Shown piece after piece: positions 17,100-25,487 of a stretch of 34,041 nucleotides of DNA. Position numbers and translations under genes: made by a program. Location: NCBI GenBank assembly GCA_905233255.1, contig CAJOCN010000018.1, positions 1 through 34,041 of the forward strand. The letters are read 5' to 3'. The notes beneath the pieces are model-generated. The model was given only the letters and a program-made list of their open reading frames with translations. It was not told the origin of the DNA and did not search any database. This DNA is from Paludibacteraceae bacterium (GTDB lineage: Bacteria > Bacteroidota > Bacteroidia > Bacteroidales > Paludibacteraceae). Numbering within the stretch: the stretch's first letter is position 1; each line of letters opens with the position of its first letter.

Positions 17100-18098
17100 A
17101 TGGACATTCTTGAAAAAATGATCGCGCGTGCGAAGGCAAATCCGCAGCGCATTGTGTTGCCGGAAGGTGACGAACCCCGTACATTGGAAGCTGCAAACAT
17201 CTTGTTGAGAGATAAGATTGCGCAGCTTATTTTGATTGGCGACCCCGAGAAGATCAAAGGCATGGCCGCCGAGAAGGGTTATGAGTACATCAAGGAGGCA
17301 AAGATCGTAGATCCTGTTCATGATCCGAAGATGCCGGAGTACGCCAATCTGCTGTTCGAGCTCCGCAAGGCCAAGGGCATGACGGAGGAAGAGGCCGCCA
17401 AGAAAGCGCAGGATCCGCTGTACCTCGGCTGTCTGATGATCAAGGCCGGTGATGCAGACGGCGAGTTAGCCGGTGCACGCGGTACGACGGCAGATACCAT
17501 CCGTCCGGCATTCCAGATTCTGAAGACCCGTCCGGGTTGCTCGATTGTGAGCGGTGCGTTCCTGATGTTCACACCGGCTAAGCACTTAGGCGAGAACGGT
17601 TTCCTGCTCTTTGCCGACTGCGCTGTAAACCCGAACCCGGATGCCAAGCAGTTAGCGGAGATCGCCATCTCGACGGCCGAGACCGCCCGCAGCCTCGGTG
17701 GTTTTGAGCCCCGCGTAGCCATGCTGTCCTTCTCTACCAAAGGTAGCGCCAAGCATGAGTTGGTGGACAAAGTAGCAGAGGCAACCAAGCTGGCCAAAGA
17801 GATGGCTCCTGAGCTCCAGCTCGACGGTGAGTTGCAGGCCGATGCAGCCCTCGTAGAGAGCGTAGCCAAGACCAAAGCACCGGGCAGCCCCGTTGCCGGC
17901 AAGGCTAACGTACTCGTCTTCCCGGACCTCCAGGCAGGTAACATCGGTTACAAACTGGTAGAGCGTTTCTCGGGTGCAGATGCGGTAGGTCCGATCCTCC
18001 AGGGTATCGCCGCTCCGGTAAACGACCTGAGCCGCGGATGCAAGGTACAGGATATCGTACAAATGGTAGTAATCACAGCCAACCAGGCGATCAAGTAA
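17100..18098 (+). CDS. pta: Phosphate acetyltransferase
   Basis: Converts acetyl-CoA and phosphate to acetyl phosphate and CoA, the first step of ATP-yielding acetate production. The 332 residues match the short, single-domain Pta: RIVLPEGDEPRTLEAA at the start, DADGELAGARGTTADTIRPA (about 118-137), SGAFLMF, FADCAVNPNPDA, LSFSTKGSA and VLVFPDLQAGNIGYKLVERF near the end. No N-terminal regulatory (DRTGG) domain is present. It lies 24 bases ahead of ackA. Confidence 0.97.
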   Translation: MDILEKMIARAKANPQRIVLPEGDEPRTLEAANILLRDKIAQLILIGDPEKIKGMAAEKGYEYIKEAKIVDPVHDPKMPEYANLLFELRKAKGMTEEEAAKKAQDPLYLGCLMIKAGDADGELAGARGTTADTIRPAFQILKTRPGCSIVSGAFLMFTPAKHLGENGFLLFADCAVNPNPDAKQLAEIAISTAETARSLGGFEPRVAMLSFSTKGSAKHELVDKVAEATKLAKEMAPELQLDGELQADAALVESVAKTKAPGSPVAGKANVLVFPDLQAGNIGYKLVERFSGADAVGPILQGIAAPVNDLSRGCKVQDIVQMVVITANQAIK

Positions 18099-18122
18099 AT
18101 TACGAATTAAAAATTACGAATT
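18099..18122 (+). repeat. Direct repeat in the pta-ackA spacer
   Basis: ATTACGAATT, AAAA, ATTACGAATT: two identical 10-base units fill the whole spacer and touch the ackA start codon. Same core as the spacers at 3426-3457 and 32761-32784. Confidence 0.8.
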
Positions 18123-19313
18123 ATGAAGATATTAGTATTGAACTGCGGAAGTAGCAGTATTAAATACAAGCTCTTTGAGATGGAGAGCAAGCAGGTGATG
18201 GCGCAGGGCGGTATCGAGAAGATCGGTCTGCCGGACTCCTTCCTGCTGGTTAAGTTGCCGAACGGCGAGAAAGTGAAATTCGAGAAACCGATGCCGGAGC
18301 ATACCGTAGGTATCGAGCTCATTTTAGAGAAACTCGTGGACCCGAAGATCGGTTGCATCAAGGACCTCAAGGAGATCAACGCCGTAGGTCACCGCGTGGT
18401 CCATGGCGGCGAGAAATTCAACAAGTCGGTGCTCATCACCCCGGAGGTTAAACAGCAGATCATCGAGTGTATCGACCTCGCTCCGCTGCACAACCCCGCT
18501 AACCTGAAGGGTATCGACGCGATCGAGAAAATCCTGCCGGGTGTACCGCAGGTGGCCGTTTTCGATACCGCTTTCCACCAGACGATGCCGGATTACGCGT
18601 ACATGTACGCGCTTCCTTATGAGTTATATGAGAAATACGCCATCCGCCGCTACGGTTTCCACGGTACGAGCCACCGTTATGTCTCCGCCCGCGTATGCGA
18701 GTTCCTGGGTGTGGATCCGAAGGGCAAGAAGATCGTCACCGCGCACATCGGCGGCGGCGGAAGCTGTACCGCTGTGATGGACGGCAAGAGTGTCGATACC
18801 TCGATGGGTCTGACTCCGGTAGAGGGCCTCATGATGGGTACACGTGCCGGCGATCTCGACCTCGGTGCCGCTACCTTCATCATGGACAAGGAACACCTCG
18901 ACACCGCGGCGTTCAACAACCTCGTCAATAAGAAATCCGGTCTGCTCGGCGTCTCCGGCGTATCCAGCGACTGCCGTGATATCGAGGCTGCCATCAAGGA
19001 GGGCAACCACCGTGCCGACCTCGCACGTAAGATGTTCATCTACCGCGTGAAGAAATATATCGGTGCATACGCAGCAGCCATGAACGGTATCGATATTCTC
19101 GTCTTCACCGCCGGCATCGGCGAGAACGACCCGTATATCCGTGCCGAGATCATGAAGGGCTTGTCGTTCTTAGGTATCGAGTTGGACGAAGAGGCCAACA
19201 ACGTACGCGGCGAGGAGCGTGTTATCTCCAAGAAGGGATCAAAGGTCACCGTTTGCCTCATCCCGACCGACGAGGAGCTCATGATCGCTACCGATACGGA
19301 AGCGCTTATTTGA
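18123..19313 (+). CDS. ackA: Acetate kinase
   Basis: Transfers phosphate from acetyl phosphate to ADP, giving acetate and ATP; partner of Pta just upstream. Family marks are the N-terminal VLNCGSSSIKYKLFE, VGHRVVHGG, FDTAFHQTMP, RRYGFHGTSHRYVS (catalytic His/Arg region), GGGGSCTAVMDGKSVDTSMG, GTRAGDLD, FTAGIGEND and the C-terminal PTDEELMIATDT. Its 396 residues are the normal length. Confidence 0.98.
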   Translation: MKILVLNCGSSSIKYKLFEMESKQVMAQGGIEKIGLPDSFLLVKLPNGEKVKFEKPMPEHTVGIELILEKLVDPKIGCIKDLKEINAVGHRVVHGGEKFNKSVLITPEVKQQIIECIDLAPLHNPANLKGIDAIEKILPGVPQVAVFDTAFHQTMPDYAYMYALPYELYEKYAIRRYGFHGTSHRYVSARVCEFLGVDPKGKKIVTAHIGGGGSCTAVMDGKSVDTSMGLTPVEGLMMGTRAGDLDLGAATFIMDKEHLDTAAFNNLVNKKSGLLGVSGVSSDCRDIEAAIKEGNHRADLARKMFIYRVKKYIGAYAAAMNGIDILVFTAGIGENDPYIRAEIMKGLSFLGIELDEEANNVRGEERVISKKGSKVTVCLIPTDEELMIATDTEALI

Positions 19314-19337
19314 GGATTTAAGGATTTGAAGATTTGG
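19314..19337 (+). repeat. 8-bp tandem repeat after ackA
   Basis: Three units, GGATTTAA, GGATTTGA, AGATTTGG, begin right after the ackA stop. They lie in the 59-base spacer before the GH13 gene. Confidence 0.6.
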
Positions 19338-19372
19338 AAATCCTATTTACCATAGAAAAACACACAAAAAGA

Positions 19373-21013
19373 ATGAATAAACTCATTATTTACCAACTCT
19401 TCCCCCGTCTCTTTGCGAACTACAACGAGACCCGCCAATATAACGGCACAAAGGAAGAGAACGGTTGTGGTCGGTTTGTGGATATCAACGAGCGTGCACT
19501 CAAGTCTATCGTGGACTTGGGTGCTACGCATGTTTGGTACACAGGAGTCATCCGCCACGCTACCGACCGTTTCAATACCCCCTCGATCACCAAAGGCCGT
19601 GCCGGCTCGCCATACGCCATCACCGACTACTACGATGTCGATCCCGATCTGGCGAAGAACGAAGCCAAACGCATGCAGGAGTTCGAAGCACTCGTACAAC
19701 GGACTCACGATGCCGGATTAGGCGTGCTGATCGATTTTGTGCCTAACCACGTGGCACGCGAATACAAGAGCCTCTGCAAGCCCGCAGGCGTAGAGGATTT
19801 AGGCGAAGGAGACCACCCCGAGTGGGCGTTCTCTCCGCTCAATAACTTCTACTACCTCCCGGGCGAGCGGTTCACGATGGACAAGGATCTCGGCGGCTAC
19901 GACGAGTTCCCCGCGAAGGTCACGGGCAACGACTGTTTCACCTCCCATCCGTCCCAGAACGACTGGTACGAGACGGTCAAACTGAACTACGGCGTGTTCT
20001 ATCAGGGCGGCTGCGAGAAGCAGTTCGACCCCATTCCCTCCACCTGGATCAAGATGCGGGATATACTCCTCTTCTGGGCGTCCAAAGGCATTGACGGCGT
20101 ACGCGTCGATATGGCGGAGATGGTACCCGTAGAGTTCTTCGCATGGGCTATCCAGGCAGTACGGCGCAAGTATAAGAAGTTCCTCTTTATCGGCGAGTGT
20201 TACGACCCCAACCGGTACGATGCGTATCTGGCAGCGGGTTTTGACTACCTCTACGACAAGGTGGGTATGTACGACTACCTCCGCGGCGTGACCAGCAAAG
20301 GATGGCCCACCGAAGGTATCACCCACCAATGGATGCAACACGGCGATGAGCGGATCAAGCACATGCTTTATTTCCTGGAGAACCACGACGAGCAGCGTAT
20401 CGCCAGCGGTTTCTTCTGCGGCTCAGGCCGGTGTGCCGAACCCGCGATGATCGTGGCCGCCACGCTCAACCAATGCCCCATCATGATCTACTCCGGTCAG
20501 GAGTTAGGCGAGCGGGGAATGGATATGGAGGGCTTCTCCGGCATCGACGGCAGAACGACCATCTTCGATTACTGGGGAGTCAAGAGCCTGCAGGCATGGG
20601 CGAACAAAGGGAAGTTCGACGGCGCCAAACTATCCGACGCCCAGCGCGAGTTACGCGGTTTCTACCAGCGCCTGCTGACCCTTGCCCGCGAGGACAAGGC
20701 GATCCAGAAAGGGGCGATGTATGACATCACCTACGCGCAGAGCGAGGGATTCGACAAACGCCAGCACTATGCCTTCCTCCGTCATACCAAGGGCGAGACG
20801 CTCCTCGTGATCGTCAATTTCCACGACCGCGAGCAGCAGATCAAGGTGCGCATCCCCAATGATGCGTTCGTCTATCTCGGGCTGGACGGAAAGGCCAATG
20901 CTACCGCTACCGATCTCCTCCGAGGAGAGAAGTACCCCATTGATTTTGCCCCCGACCGGGTATTCGAGATCGTCCTGCCGGCGTGGAAAGGCGTGATACT
21001 GAGGATACGGTAA
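19373..21013 (+). CDS. Alpha-amylase-family (GH13) glycosidase, cytoplasmic
   Basis: Glycoside hydrolase or transferase acting on alpha-glucans. GH13 regions are clear: region I DFVPNHV (about 121-127), region II DGVRVDMAEM with nucleophile Asp246, region III FIGECYD with acid/base Glu275, region IV FLENHDEQR with Asp339. The N-terminus (MNKLIIYQLFPRLFANYNETR) lacks a signal peptide, so it probably acts in the cytoplasm. A C-terminal beta-domain follows (HYAFLRHTKGETLLVIVNFHDR...). I chose ATG 19373; the frame opens at 19334 with a non-ATG codon and the extra residues do not look like part of the enzyme. Exact specificity cannot be read from the sequence. Being downstream of pta-ackA, it may share their transcript. 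Confidence 0.9.
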   Translation: MNKLIIYQLFPRLFANYNETRQYNGTKEENGCGRFVDINERALKSIVDLGATHVWYTGVIRHATDRFNTPSITKGRAGSPYAITDYYDVDPDLAKNEAKRMQEFEALVQRTHDAGLGVLIDFVPNHVAREYKSLCKPAGVEDLGEGDHPEWAFSPLNNFYYLPGERFTMDKDLGGYDEFPAKVTGNDCFTSHPSQNDWYETVKLNYGVFYQGGCEKQFDPIPSTWIKMRDILLFWASKGIDGVRVDMAEMVPVEFFAWAIQAVRRKYKKFLFIGECYDPNRYDAYLAAGFDYLYDKVGMYDYLRGVTSKGWPTEGITHQWMQHGDERIKHMLYFLENHDEQRIASGFFCGSGRCAEPAMIVAATLNQCPIMIYSGQELGERGMDMEGFSGIDGRTTIFDYWGVKSLQAWANKGKFDGAKLSDAQRELRGFYQRLLTLAREDKAIQKGAMYDITYAQSEGFDKRQHYAFLRHTKGETLLVIVNFHDREQQIKVRIPNDAFVYLGLDGKANATATDLLRGEKYPIDFAPDRVFEIVLPAWKGVILRIR

Positions 21014-21017
21014 GTTT

Positions 21018-21064
21018 AGATTTGAGATTTGAAATTTGAAATTTGAAATTTGAGATTTTGAATT
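21018..21064 (+). repeat. 7-bp tandem repeat before the UbiA-family gene
   Basis: About six units of the form AGATTTG or AAATTTG follow each other with period 7 between the GH13 stop (21013) and the prenyltransferase start (21079). Confidence 0.85.
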
Positions 21065-21078
21065 TATTCAGAGACATA

Positions 21079-22014
21079 ATGCGTTTGGTGAGGTGGAGCA
21101 ATCTGCTCTTCCTCGCCGCGCTGGTATGGGTGATGGAAAAATGGGTGGCGGTTCCGATACTGGACCGGGCCGCCTTTGGCGAGCAACTCCCGTGGTACCT
21201 TCTCCTGCTCGTGATGCTCGCTACCGTGCTGATTGCCGCCGGCGGGTATGTGATCAATGATTATTTCGATGTCAAGATCGACCGTATCAACCGTCCGGAC
21301 GAGGTGATTGTCACCCGCTCCGTCAGCAAACCGGCGGCCATGCGTCTCAGTCTCTGTCTGAGCGGCATCGGTATCGCCTGCGGTATTGCGGCAGCGGTAC
21401 TGCTGCGTAGCATGACGATCGGTATTCTCTTTATCCTCATCCCCGGTCTGCTCTGGTTCTATTCCAGCAGTTACAAACGGCTCTTCCTGATCGGCAACCT
21501 CACGATAGCCCTTCTGGCGGCTCTCACGCCGCTGCTCGTAGCGATGGTCAATGTGGCGCAGCTGCAACTGCTCTACGCCTCCATCCTGCCCTACACCACG
21601 CTGGTGCACGACCTATACGCATGGCTTGGAGGCTTTGCGCTCTTTGCGTTCCTGCTGACGTGGATACGGGAGATTATCAAAGACCTTCAGGACCAGATGG
21701 GCGACCGCGAACTGGAGTGTCACTCCATGCCGGTCGTCTGGGGCGAGAAATGGACGAAGGTGTTTGTGACCTGTCTGCTCCTCCTCACCCTCGCTATAAT
21801 CGGACATCTGTGGTTCCGCGTGCTGCCTTTCCCGACAGGATGGAACAGCCTCAGCACGCGCTATATCGTACTGGGCATTATAATACCCCTTCTCGGGGCA
21901 TTAGGACTCTTATGGGCAGCGAAAATACCGAGTGATTATAAGACCTGTCAGCAGGTAGTCAAACTGACGATGTTCCTCGGTATGCTCTATAGTATCTGCT
22001 TGAGGGCTTTATAA
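21079..22014 (+). CDS. UbiA-family prenyltransferase
   Basis: Integral membrane enzyme that joins a prenyl chain to an acceptor. The two Asp-rich motifs are present: NDYFDVKIDRINRPDE (about 68-83) and REIIKDLQDQMGDRE (about 201-215). Some eight or nine hydrophobic segments surround them. In Bacteroidales, close relatives next to a maf gene are commonly labelled geranylgeranylglycerol-phosphate geranylgeranyltransferase; I cannot tell the acceptor from the sequence. I chose ATG 21079, because the frame upstream is the 7-bp repeat tract with only a TTG start. Its last 28 bases overlap the end of maf on the other strand. Confidence 0.87.
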   Translation: MRLVRWSNLLFLAALVWVMEKWVAVPILDRAAFGEQLPWYLLLLVMLATVLIAAGGYVINDYFDVKIDRINRPDEVIVTRSVSKPAAMRLSLCLSGIGIACGIAAAVLLRSMTIGILFILIPGLLWFYSSSYKRLFLIGNLTIALLAALTPLLVAMVNVAQLQLLYASILPYTTLVHDLYAWLGGFALFAFLLTWIREIIKDLQDQMGDRELECHSMPVVWGEKWTKVFVTCLLLLTLAIIGHLWFRVLPFPTGWNSLSTRYIVLGIIIPLLGALGLLWAAKIPSDYKTCQQVVKLTMFLGMLYSICLRAL

Positions 22015-22550
22015 ACGAGGTGAACGGGGAAACCCATCACGTTGAAATACGATCCGTTGATGCCCGTGCAGGCGACATACCCGATCCACTCCTGCACACC
22101 ATACGCACCGGCTTTATCCATAGGCCGGTATTTTTGTATATAATACCGGATCTCGTCGTCCGTCAGTTCGCCGAAGGTCACATCGGTCTTATCAACCACA
22201 GTCTCCATCTCTCTCCCTTTTTGCGCAAAGGTGACGGCTGTATAGACCTGGTGTGTCTTGCCGCAGAGGGAGCGGATCATGGTGAACGCCTCATCCTCGC
22301 TATGCGGTTTGCCTAACATCCGTCCGTCGGACCAGACGATGGTATCGGCGGTGATGAGCAGCTGGTCTTCGCGCAGTTGATCTGCGTACGCGCGCGCCTT
22401 CGCACGCGATATATAATAAGGTATATCGCCGCCCTGCGCCTCCGCGGGGTAGCTCTCGTCCGCATCAATCGAAATAGCGGTAAAAGGAAACCCGAGACCG
22501 GCCATTAACTCGCGCCGCCTCGGGCTCTGACTGCCTAAGATAATTTCCAT
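21987..22550 (-). CDS. maf: Maf-family nucleoside triphosphate pyrophosphatase
   Basis: Hydrolyses dTTP, UTP or modified nucleotides to monophosphates, cleaning the nucleotide pool. It starts with the signature ILGSQSPRRRELMAGLG, has SRAKARAYA, TADTIVW (catalytic Asp in this motif), LGKPHSEDEA and the C-terminal DKAGAYGVQEWIGYV and NVMGFPVHLVY. Its 187 residues are normal. Its ATG overlaps the parC stop by one base (TAATG), so translation is coupled. Confidence 0.95.
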   Translation of the reverse strand: MEIILGSQSPRRRELMAGLGFPFTAISIDADESYPAEAQGGDIPYYISRAKARAYADQLREDQLLITADTIVWSDGRMLGKPHSEDEAFTMIRSLCGKTHQVYTAVTFAQKGREMETVVDKTDVTFGELTDDEIRYYIQKYRPMDKAGAYGVQEWIGYVACTGINGSYFNVMGFPVHLVYKALKQIL

Positions 22551-25219
22551 TAGAATAAATCAAGTTGGGTATCCACGGGTTTCTCGAACGTCATCTTCAC
22601 GCCCTCGACCTCCAGGGATGGCAACCCCTCCCCATCCCTCCCCTCAAGGGAGGGAGCGTCAGAAGACCCCCCTTTTCCGTCTAAGGTTTCTTCCGTTTCA
22701 TCGGGGACCACCTCAGGTTCGGGTTCGGGTTCCGGCTCCGGCTCGGGCTTCGGAGTGATATCCTCTATCGCAGCTACCTCGAGGGTCGTTATGCGTTTAC
22801 CTTTGGCTTTCGCGGACTTCTCATCGATAAACTCCGACATCAGGATCTCCATCGGTGCTCTGTTCTCGTCCGCAAACGTGATGCGGAACGTAGCCTCCGC
22901 GCGATCGGACAGCACCGCGATGCGGGAGTCCTTGTCGTCGCCCAGGAAAGACTGCACCTTCGCTTGCGCGTCGTCCAGCCGGAACCGCTTGCCGTAGTAG
23001 TATTTGAGTTCGCCGTTCCACTGGATGAGCGACCATACTTTGTCGGCATCCAGTTTCTCGATACGGAGTATATTGTCCTCGAAATGGGCGGTGAGGTCGA
23101 AACTGGTGGTATAATACCCGCCGTCCTTGGTCAGTACCAGAATCCGGTCCTCGTCATTGAATTCGCCCAGGTAGATTCCGTGCTCGTCGTAGTTGACGCG
23201 CAGCACATCCTCGTCGAACCATACCTTGCGTCCGCCGAGGGTCGAGTGACCTTTCTGCTTGAGGGTGATGCCCTTGATCTCAAATTTCGTGAGCACGTTT
23301 CCTCTCGCCGTACGGGATTTGACAGCCAGTTCGGACAGGTCCTTGCACACCTCCAGTTTCTTGATATGCAGTTGCGGTTTGAGCGATACGCGGATTACCT
23401 CCGCCTCGCCGTTCGGGTTGGCGGTGAAATAGACGACCTTCGATCCCGGTTTGCCTTGCGTCAGGTCGTATTCCTTATCCCGCGCCACACCCGTGACGTT
23501 GAACCGTTTCATGAAATACGTACCCTTCTTGCCGTCCCGATAGACCACGTTATAGACCGTCCGCTCGTCGCCGCGCTGGAACACCGCGATATGCAGGATA
23601 TCGGTGCCGACGAACAGCTTCTCCGCTACCTTCGTCACCTTGTATTTACCGTCTCGGTGGAAGACGATAATATCGTCTATGTCGGAACAGTCGAACAGGA
23701 AATCGTCCTTCTTGAGCCCCGTACCGATGAAGCCCTCCTCGCGGTTGATATAGAGCTTGACGTTGTTCTCCACCACGGCCTGTACGTTGATGGCGCCGAA
23801 ATTGCGCACCTCGGTCCGACGCGGGTATGCCGCGCCGTATTTCTCCTTCAGCATCTCGAACCACGCGATCGTGTAGTCCGTCAGGTGGTTGAGGTTCTTG
23901 ACGCACGCCTTGATCTTCTTCTCCAGCTCCTTCATCAGCTCGTCCGCTTTCTTGGAGTCGAACTTGGTGATACGGATCATGCGGATCTCGAATAGTTTCT
24001 CGATATCCTCACTCCGTACCTCGCGGATGAGTTGGGCTTTGAACGGCGTCAGGGCTTCGTCCACATACGCGATCAACTTCTCTTTGTTCGGCGCGTTCTC
24101 GTAGCCCTCCTGCTTATAGATACGGTTCTCAATGAAGATCTTCTCCAGCGAGGTGTAGAAATATTTCTCCTCCAGCTCGCTTTTCTCGATCTCCAGTTCC
24201 CATTTGAGGAGCGCTTTGGTGTTGTCGGTGGACAGTTTGAGCAGGTTGCTGACGGTCGTGAAGATCGGTTTGCGGTTCTCCACCACGCAGCAGTTAGGGC
24301 TGATATTCACCTCGCAGTCCGTGAAGGCATAGAGCGCGTCGATCGCTTTGTCGGACGACGATCCCGGTGCCAACTGCACCACGATACGGGCGCTGTCAGC
24401 GGTGAAATCATCGATCTTCTTGATCTTGATCTTACCTTTCTGGTTCGCCTTGAGGATAGTCTCGATGATCTTCGAGGTAGTGGTGCCGAACGGTATCTCG
24501 GTAATGACGAGCGTCTTGTTGTCATCCGCTTTCTGGATACGGGCGCGGATCTTGACCATACCGCCGCGCTCGCCGTCGTTGTAGCGGGTCACGTCGATCA
24601 CGCCACCCGTCGGGAAATCCGGATATAAGGAGAACTCCTGTCCCCGCAGATACGCCAGCGAGGCGTCGCATAGTTCGTTGAAGTTATGGGGCAGGATCTT
24701 CGAGTTCAGACCTACCGCAATACCCTCCACGCCTTGCGCCAGCAGCAGCGGGAACTTGACCGGCAGATGGATCGGTTCGTTCTTACGCCCGTCGTAGGAT
24801 TTCATCCACTCCGTGGTCTTGGCATTGAAGACCGTCTCGAGCGCGAACTTACTCAGCCGCGCCTCGATATAACGGGGAGCGGCAGCGCCGTCACCCGTCA
24901 GGATATTACCCCAGTTACCCTGGCAATCGATCAGCAGATCTTTCTGCCCCAACTGCACCAGGGCATCGCCGATGGAGGCATCGCCGTGAGGGTGGTACTG
25001 CATGGTCTGACCGACGATGTTGGCTACCTTGTTGTACTTGCCGTCATCGACCGTCTTCATCGCATGCAGGATACGCCGCTGCACCGGCTTCAGACCATCC
25101 TCGATCGCCGGCACCGCGCGCTCCAGTATCACATACGAAGCATAGTCCAGGAACCAGTCCTGGTACATGCCCGTCAAATGATACTTCACAGCATCATTAA
25201 AACCACCCTGGGACGCCAT
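22550..25219 (-). CDS. parC: DNA topoisomerase IV subunit A (ParC type)
   Basis: Catalytic subunit of a type IIA topoisomerase that separates linked daughter chromosomes. The breakage-reunion domain has DGLKPVQRRILHAM (about 41-54), YHPHGDASIGDALV and GAAAPRYIEARL with the catalytic Tyr at about 117. The middle shows a coiled coil (about 410-450), and the C-terminal half holds beta-pinwheel-like blades. No GyrA box (QRRGGKG-type) is present, so ParC rather than GyrA is called. The position equal to E. coli GyrA Ser83 is Ala81; the Asp87 equivalent is kept (Asp85). After residue about 822 comes a low-complexity tail: Pro-Glu repeats, a stretch encoded by repeat-like DNA (about 849-870) and the final QLDLF, a sliding-clamp-binding-type peptide. 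It lies six bases after the 54-residue membrane protein. The partner parE is not in the window. Confidence 0.93.
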   Translation of the reverse strand: MASQGGFNDAVKYHLTGMYQDWFLDYASYVILERAVPAIEDGLKPVQRRILHAMKTVDDGKYNKVANIVGQTMQYHPHGDASIGDALVQLGQKDLLIDCQGNWGNILTGDGAAAPRYIEARLSKFALETVFNAKTTEWMKSYDGRKNEPIHLPVKFPLLLAQGVEGIAVGLNSKILPHNFNELCDASLAYLRGQEFSLYPDFPTGGVIDVTRYNDGERGGMVKIRARIQKADDNKTLVITEIPFGTTTSKIIETILKANQKGKIKIKKIDDFTADSARIVVQLAPGSSSDKAIDALYAFTDCEVNISPNCCVVENRKPIFTTVSNLLKLSTDNTKALLKWELEIEKSELEEKYFYTSLEKIFIENRIYKQEGYENAPNKEKLIAYVDEALTPFKAQLIREVRSEDIEKLFEIRMIRITKFDSKKADELMKELEKKIKACVKNLNHLTDYTIAWFEMLKEKYGAAYPRRTEVRNFGAINVQAVVENNVKLYINREEGFIGTGLKKDDFLFDCSDIDDIIVFHRDGKYKVTKVAEKLFVGTDILHIAVFQRGDERTVYNVVYRDGKKGTYFMKRFNVTGVARDKEYDLTQGKPGSKVVYFTANPNGEAEVIRVSLKPQLHIKKLEVCKDLSELAVKSRTARGNVLTKFEIKGITLKQKGHSTLGGRKVWFDEDVLRVNYDEHGIYLGEFNDEDRILVLTKDGGYYTTSFDLTAHFEDNILRIEKLDADKVWSLIQWNGELKYYYGKRFRLDDAQAKVQSFLGDDKDSRIAVLSDRAEATFRITFADENRAPMEILMSEFIDEKSAKAKGKRITTLEVAAIEDITPKPEPEPEPEPEPEVVPDETEETLDGKGGSSDAPSLEGRDGEGLPSLEVEGVKMTFEKPVDTQLDLF
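22623..22656 (-). repeat. GC-rich palindromic repeat read in frame in the ParC tail
   Basis: On the plus strand AACCCCTCCCC, then CCTCCCCTCAAGGGAGGG: nearly the same as the complement of the right half of the element at 33770-33862 (shared parts are AACCCC..CCC and CCTCCCCTCAAGGG). Here it encodes part of the linker APSLEGRDGEGLP. Confidence 0.7.
22706..22748 (-). repeat. 6-bp tandem repeat encoding Pro-Glu repeats of ParC
   Basis: Units such as TTCGGG and CTCCGG repeat about six times on the plus strand and encode alternating Pro and Glu. Unit gain or loss keeps the frame. Confidence 0.8.
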
Positions 25220-25225
25220 CCGCTG

Positions 25226-25390
25226 TTATCCCCTCTTATTGATGAAAATATAGGCTAAGATACCGCCTACCTCCAGTACCATCGAGCTCACTAACAGCCA
25301 GTTCTCCGGCATTGCATACTTATACACTACGAGGCACAGGACACCTAAAATGAGGAGACATACTCCTAAATACTTCTTGAAAGATTCCAT
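25226..25390 (-). CDS. Small membrane protein, 54 residues, two membrane segments
   Basis: Not recognised by name. From the ATG at 25390 the protein reads MESFKKYLGV..., with hydrophobic segments at about residues 8-24 and 32-49 and a short Lys-Arg-Gly end. The longer frame to 25462 lies upstream of the transcription start and is not used. It sits six bases ahead of parC, behind a good promoter, so it is the first gene of the apparent parC-maf operon. Small two-segment proteins in this place look conserved in Bacteroidales from memory, but I know no function. Confidence 0.72.
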   Translation of the reverse strand: MESFKKYLGVCLLILGVLCLVVYKYAMPENWLLVSSMVLEVGGILAYIFINKRG

Positions 25391-25431
25391 GATATATAAC
25401 GCGTTAATGTTAGTCTTTTTCAAATCGGGCA

Positions 25432-25462
25432 CAAAGTTACAAAAAAAAATCCGAATATGCAA
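25432..25462 (-). promoter_or_regulatory. Promoter of the small membrane protein-parC-maf operon
   Basis: Minus strand: TTG (25460-25462), 20 bases, TAACTTTG (25432-25439), about 42 bases before the ATG at 25390. Confidence 0.78.
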
Positions 25463-25487
25463 GAAAATTCTTTTTTATTTGCCAAAA

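Noticed and set aside
22964..23995. 343-codon open frame opposite parC
   Set aside because: Antisense to well-conserved ParC sequence; a shadow of GC-rich codon use.
22550..25219. GyrA in place of ParC
   Set aside because: No GyrA box was found, and the tail and neighbours fit the Bacteroidota ParC type.
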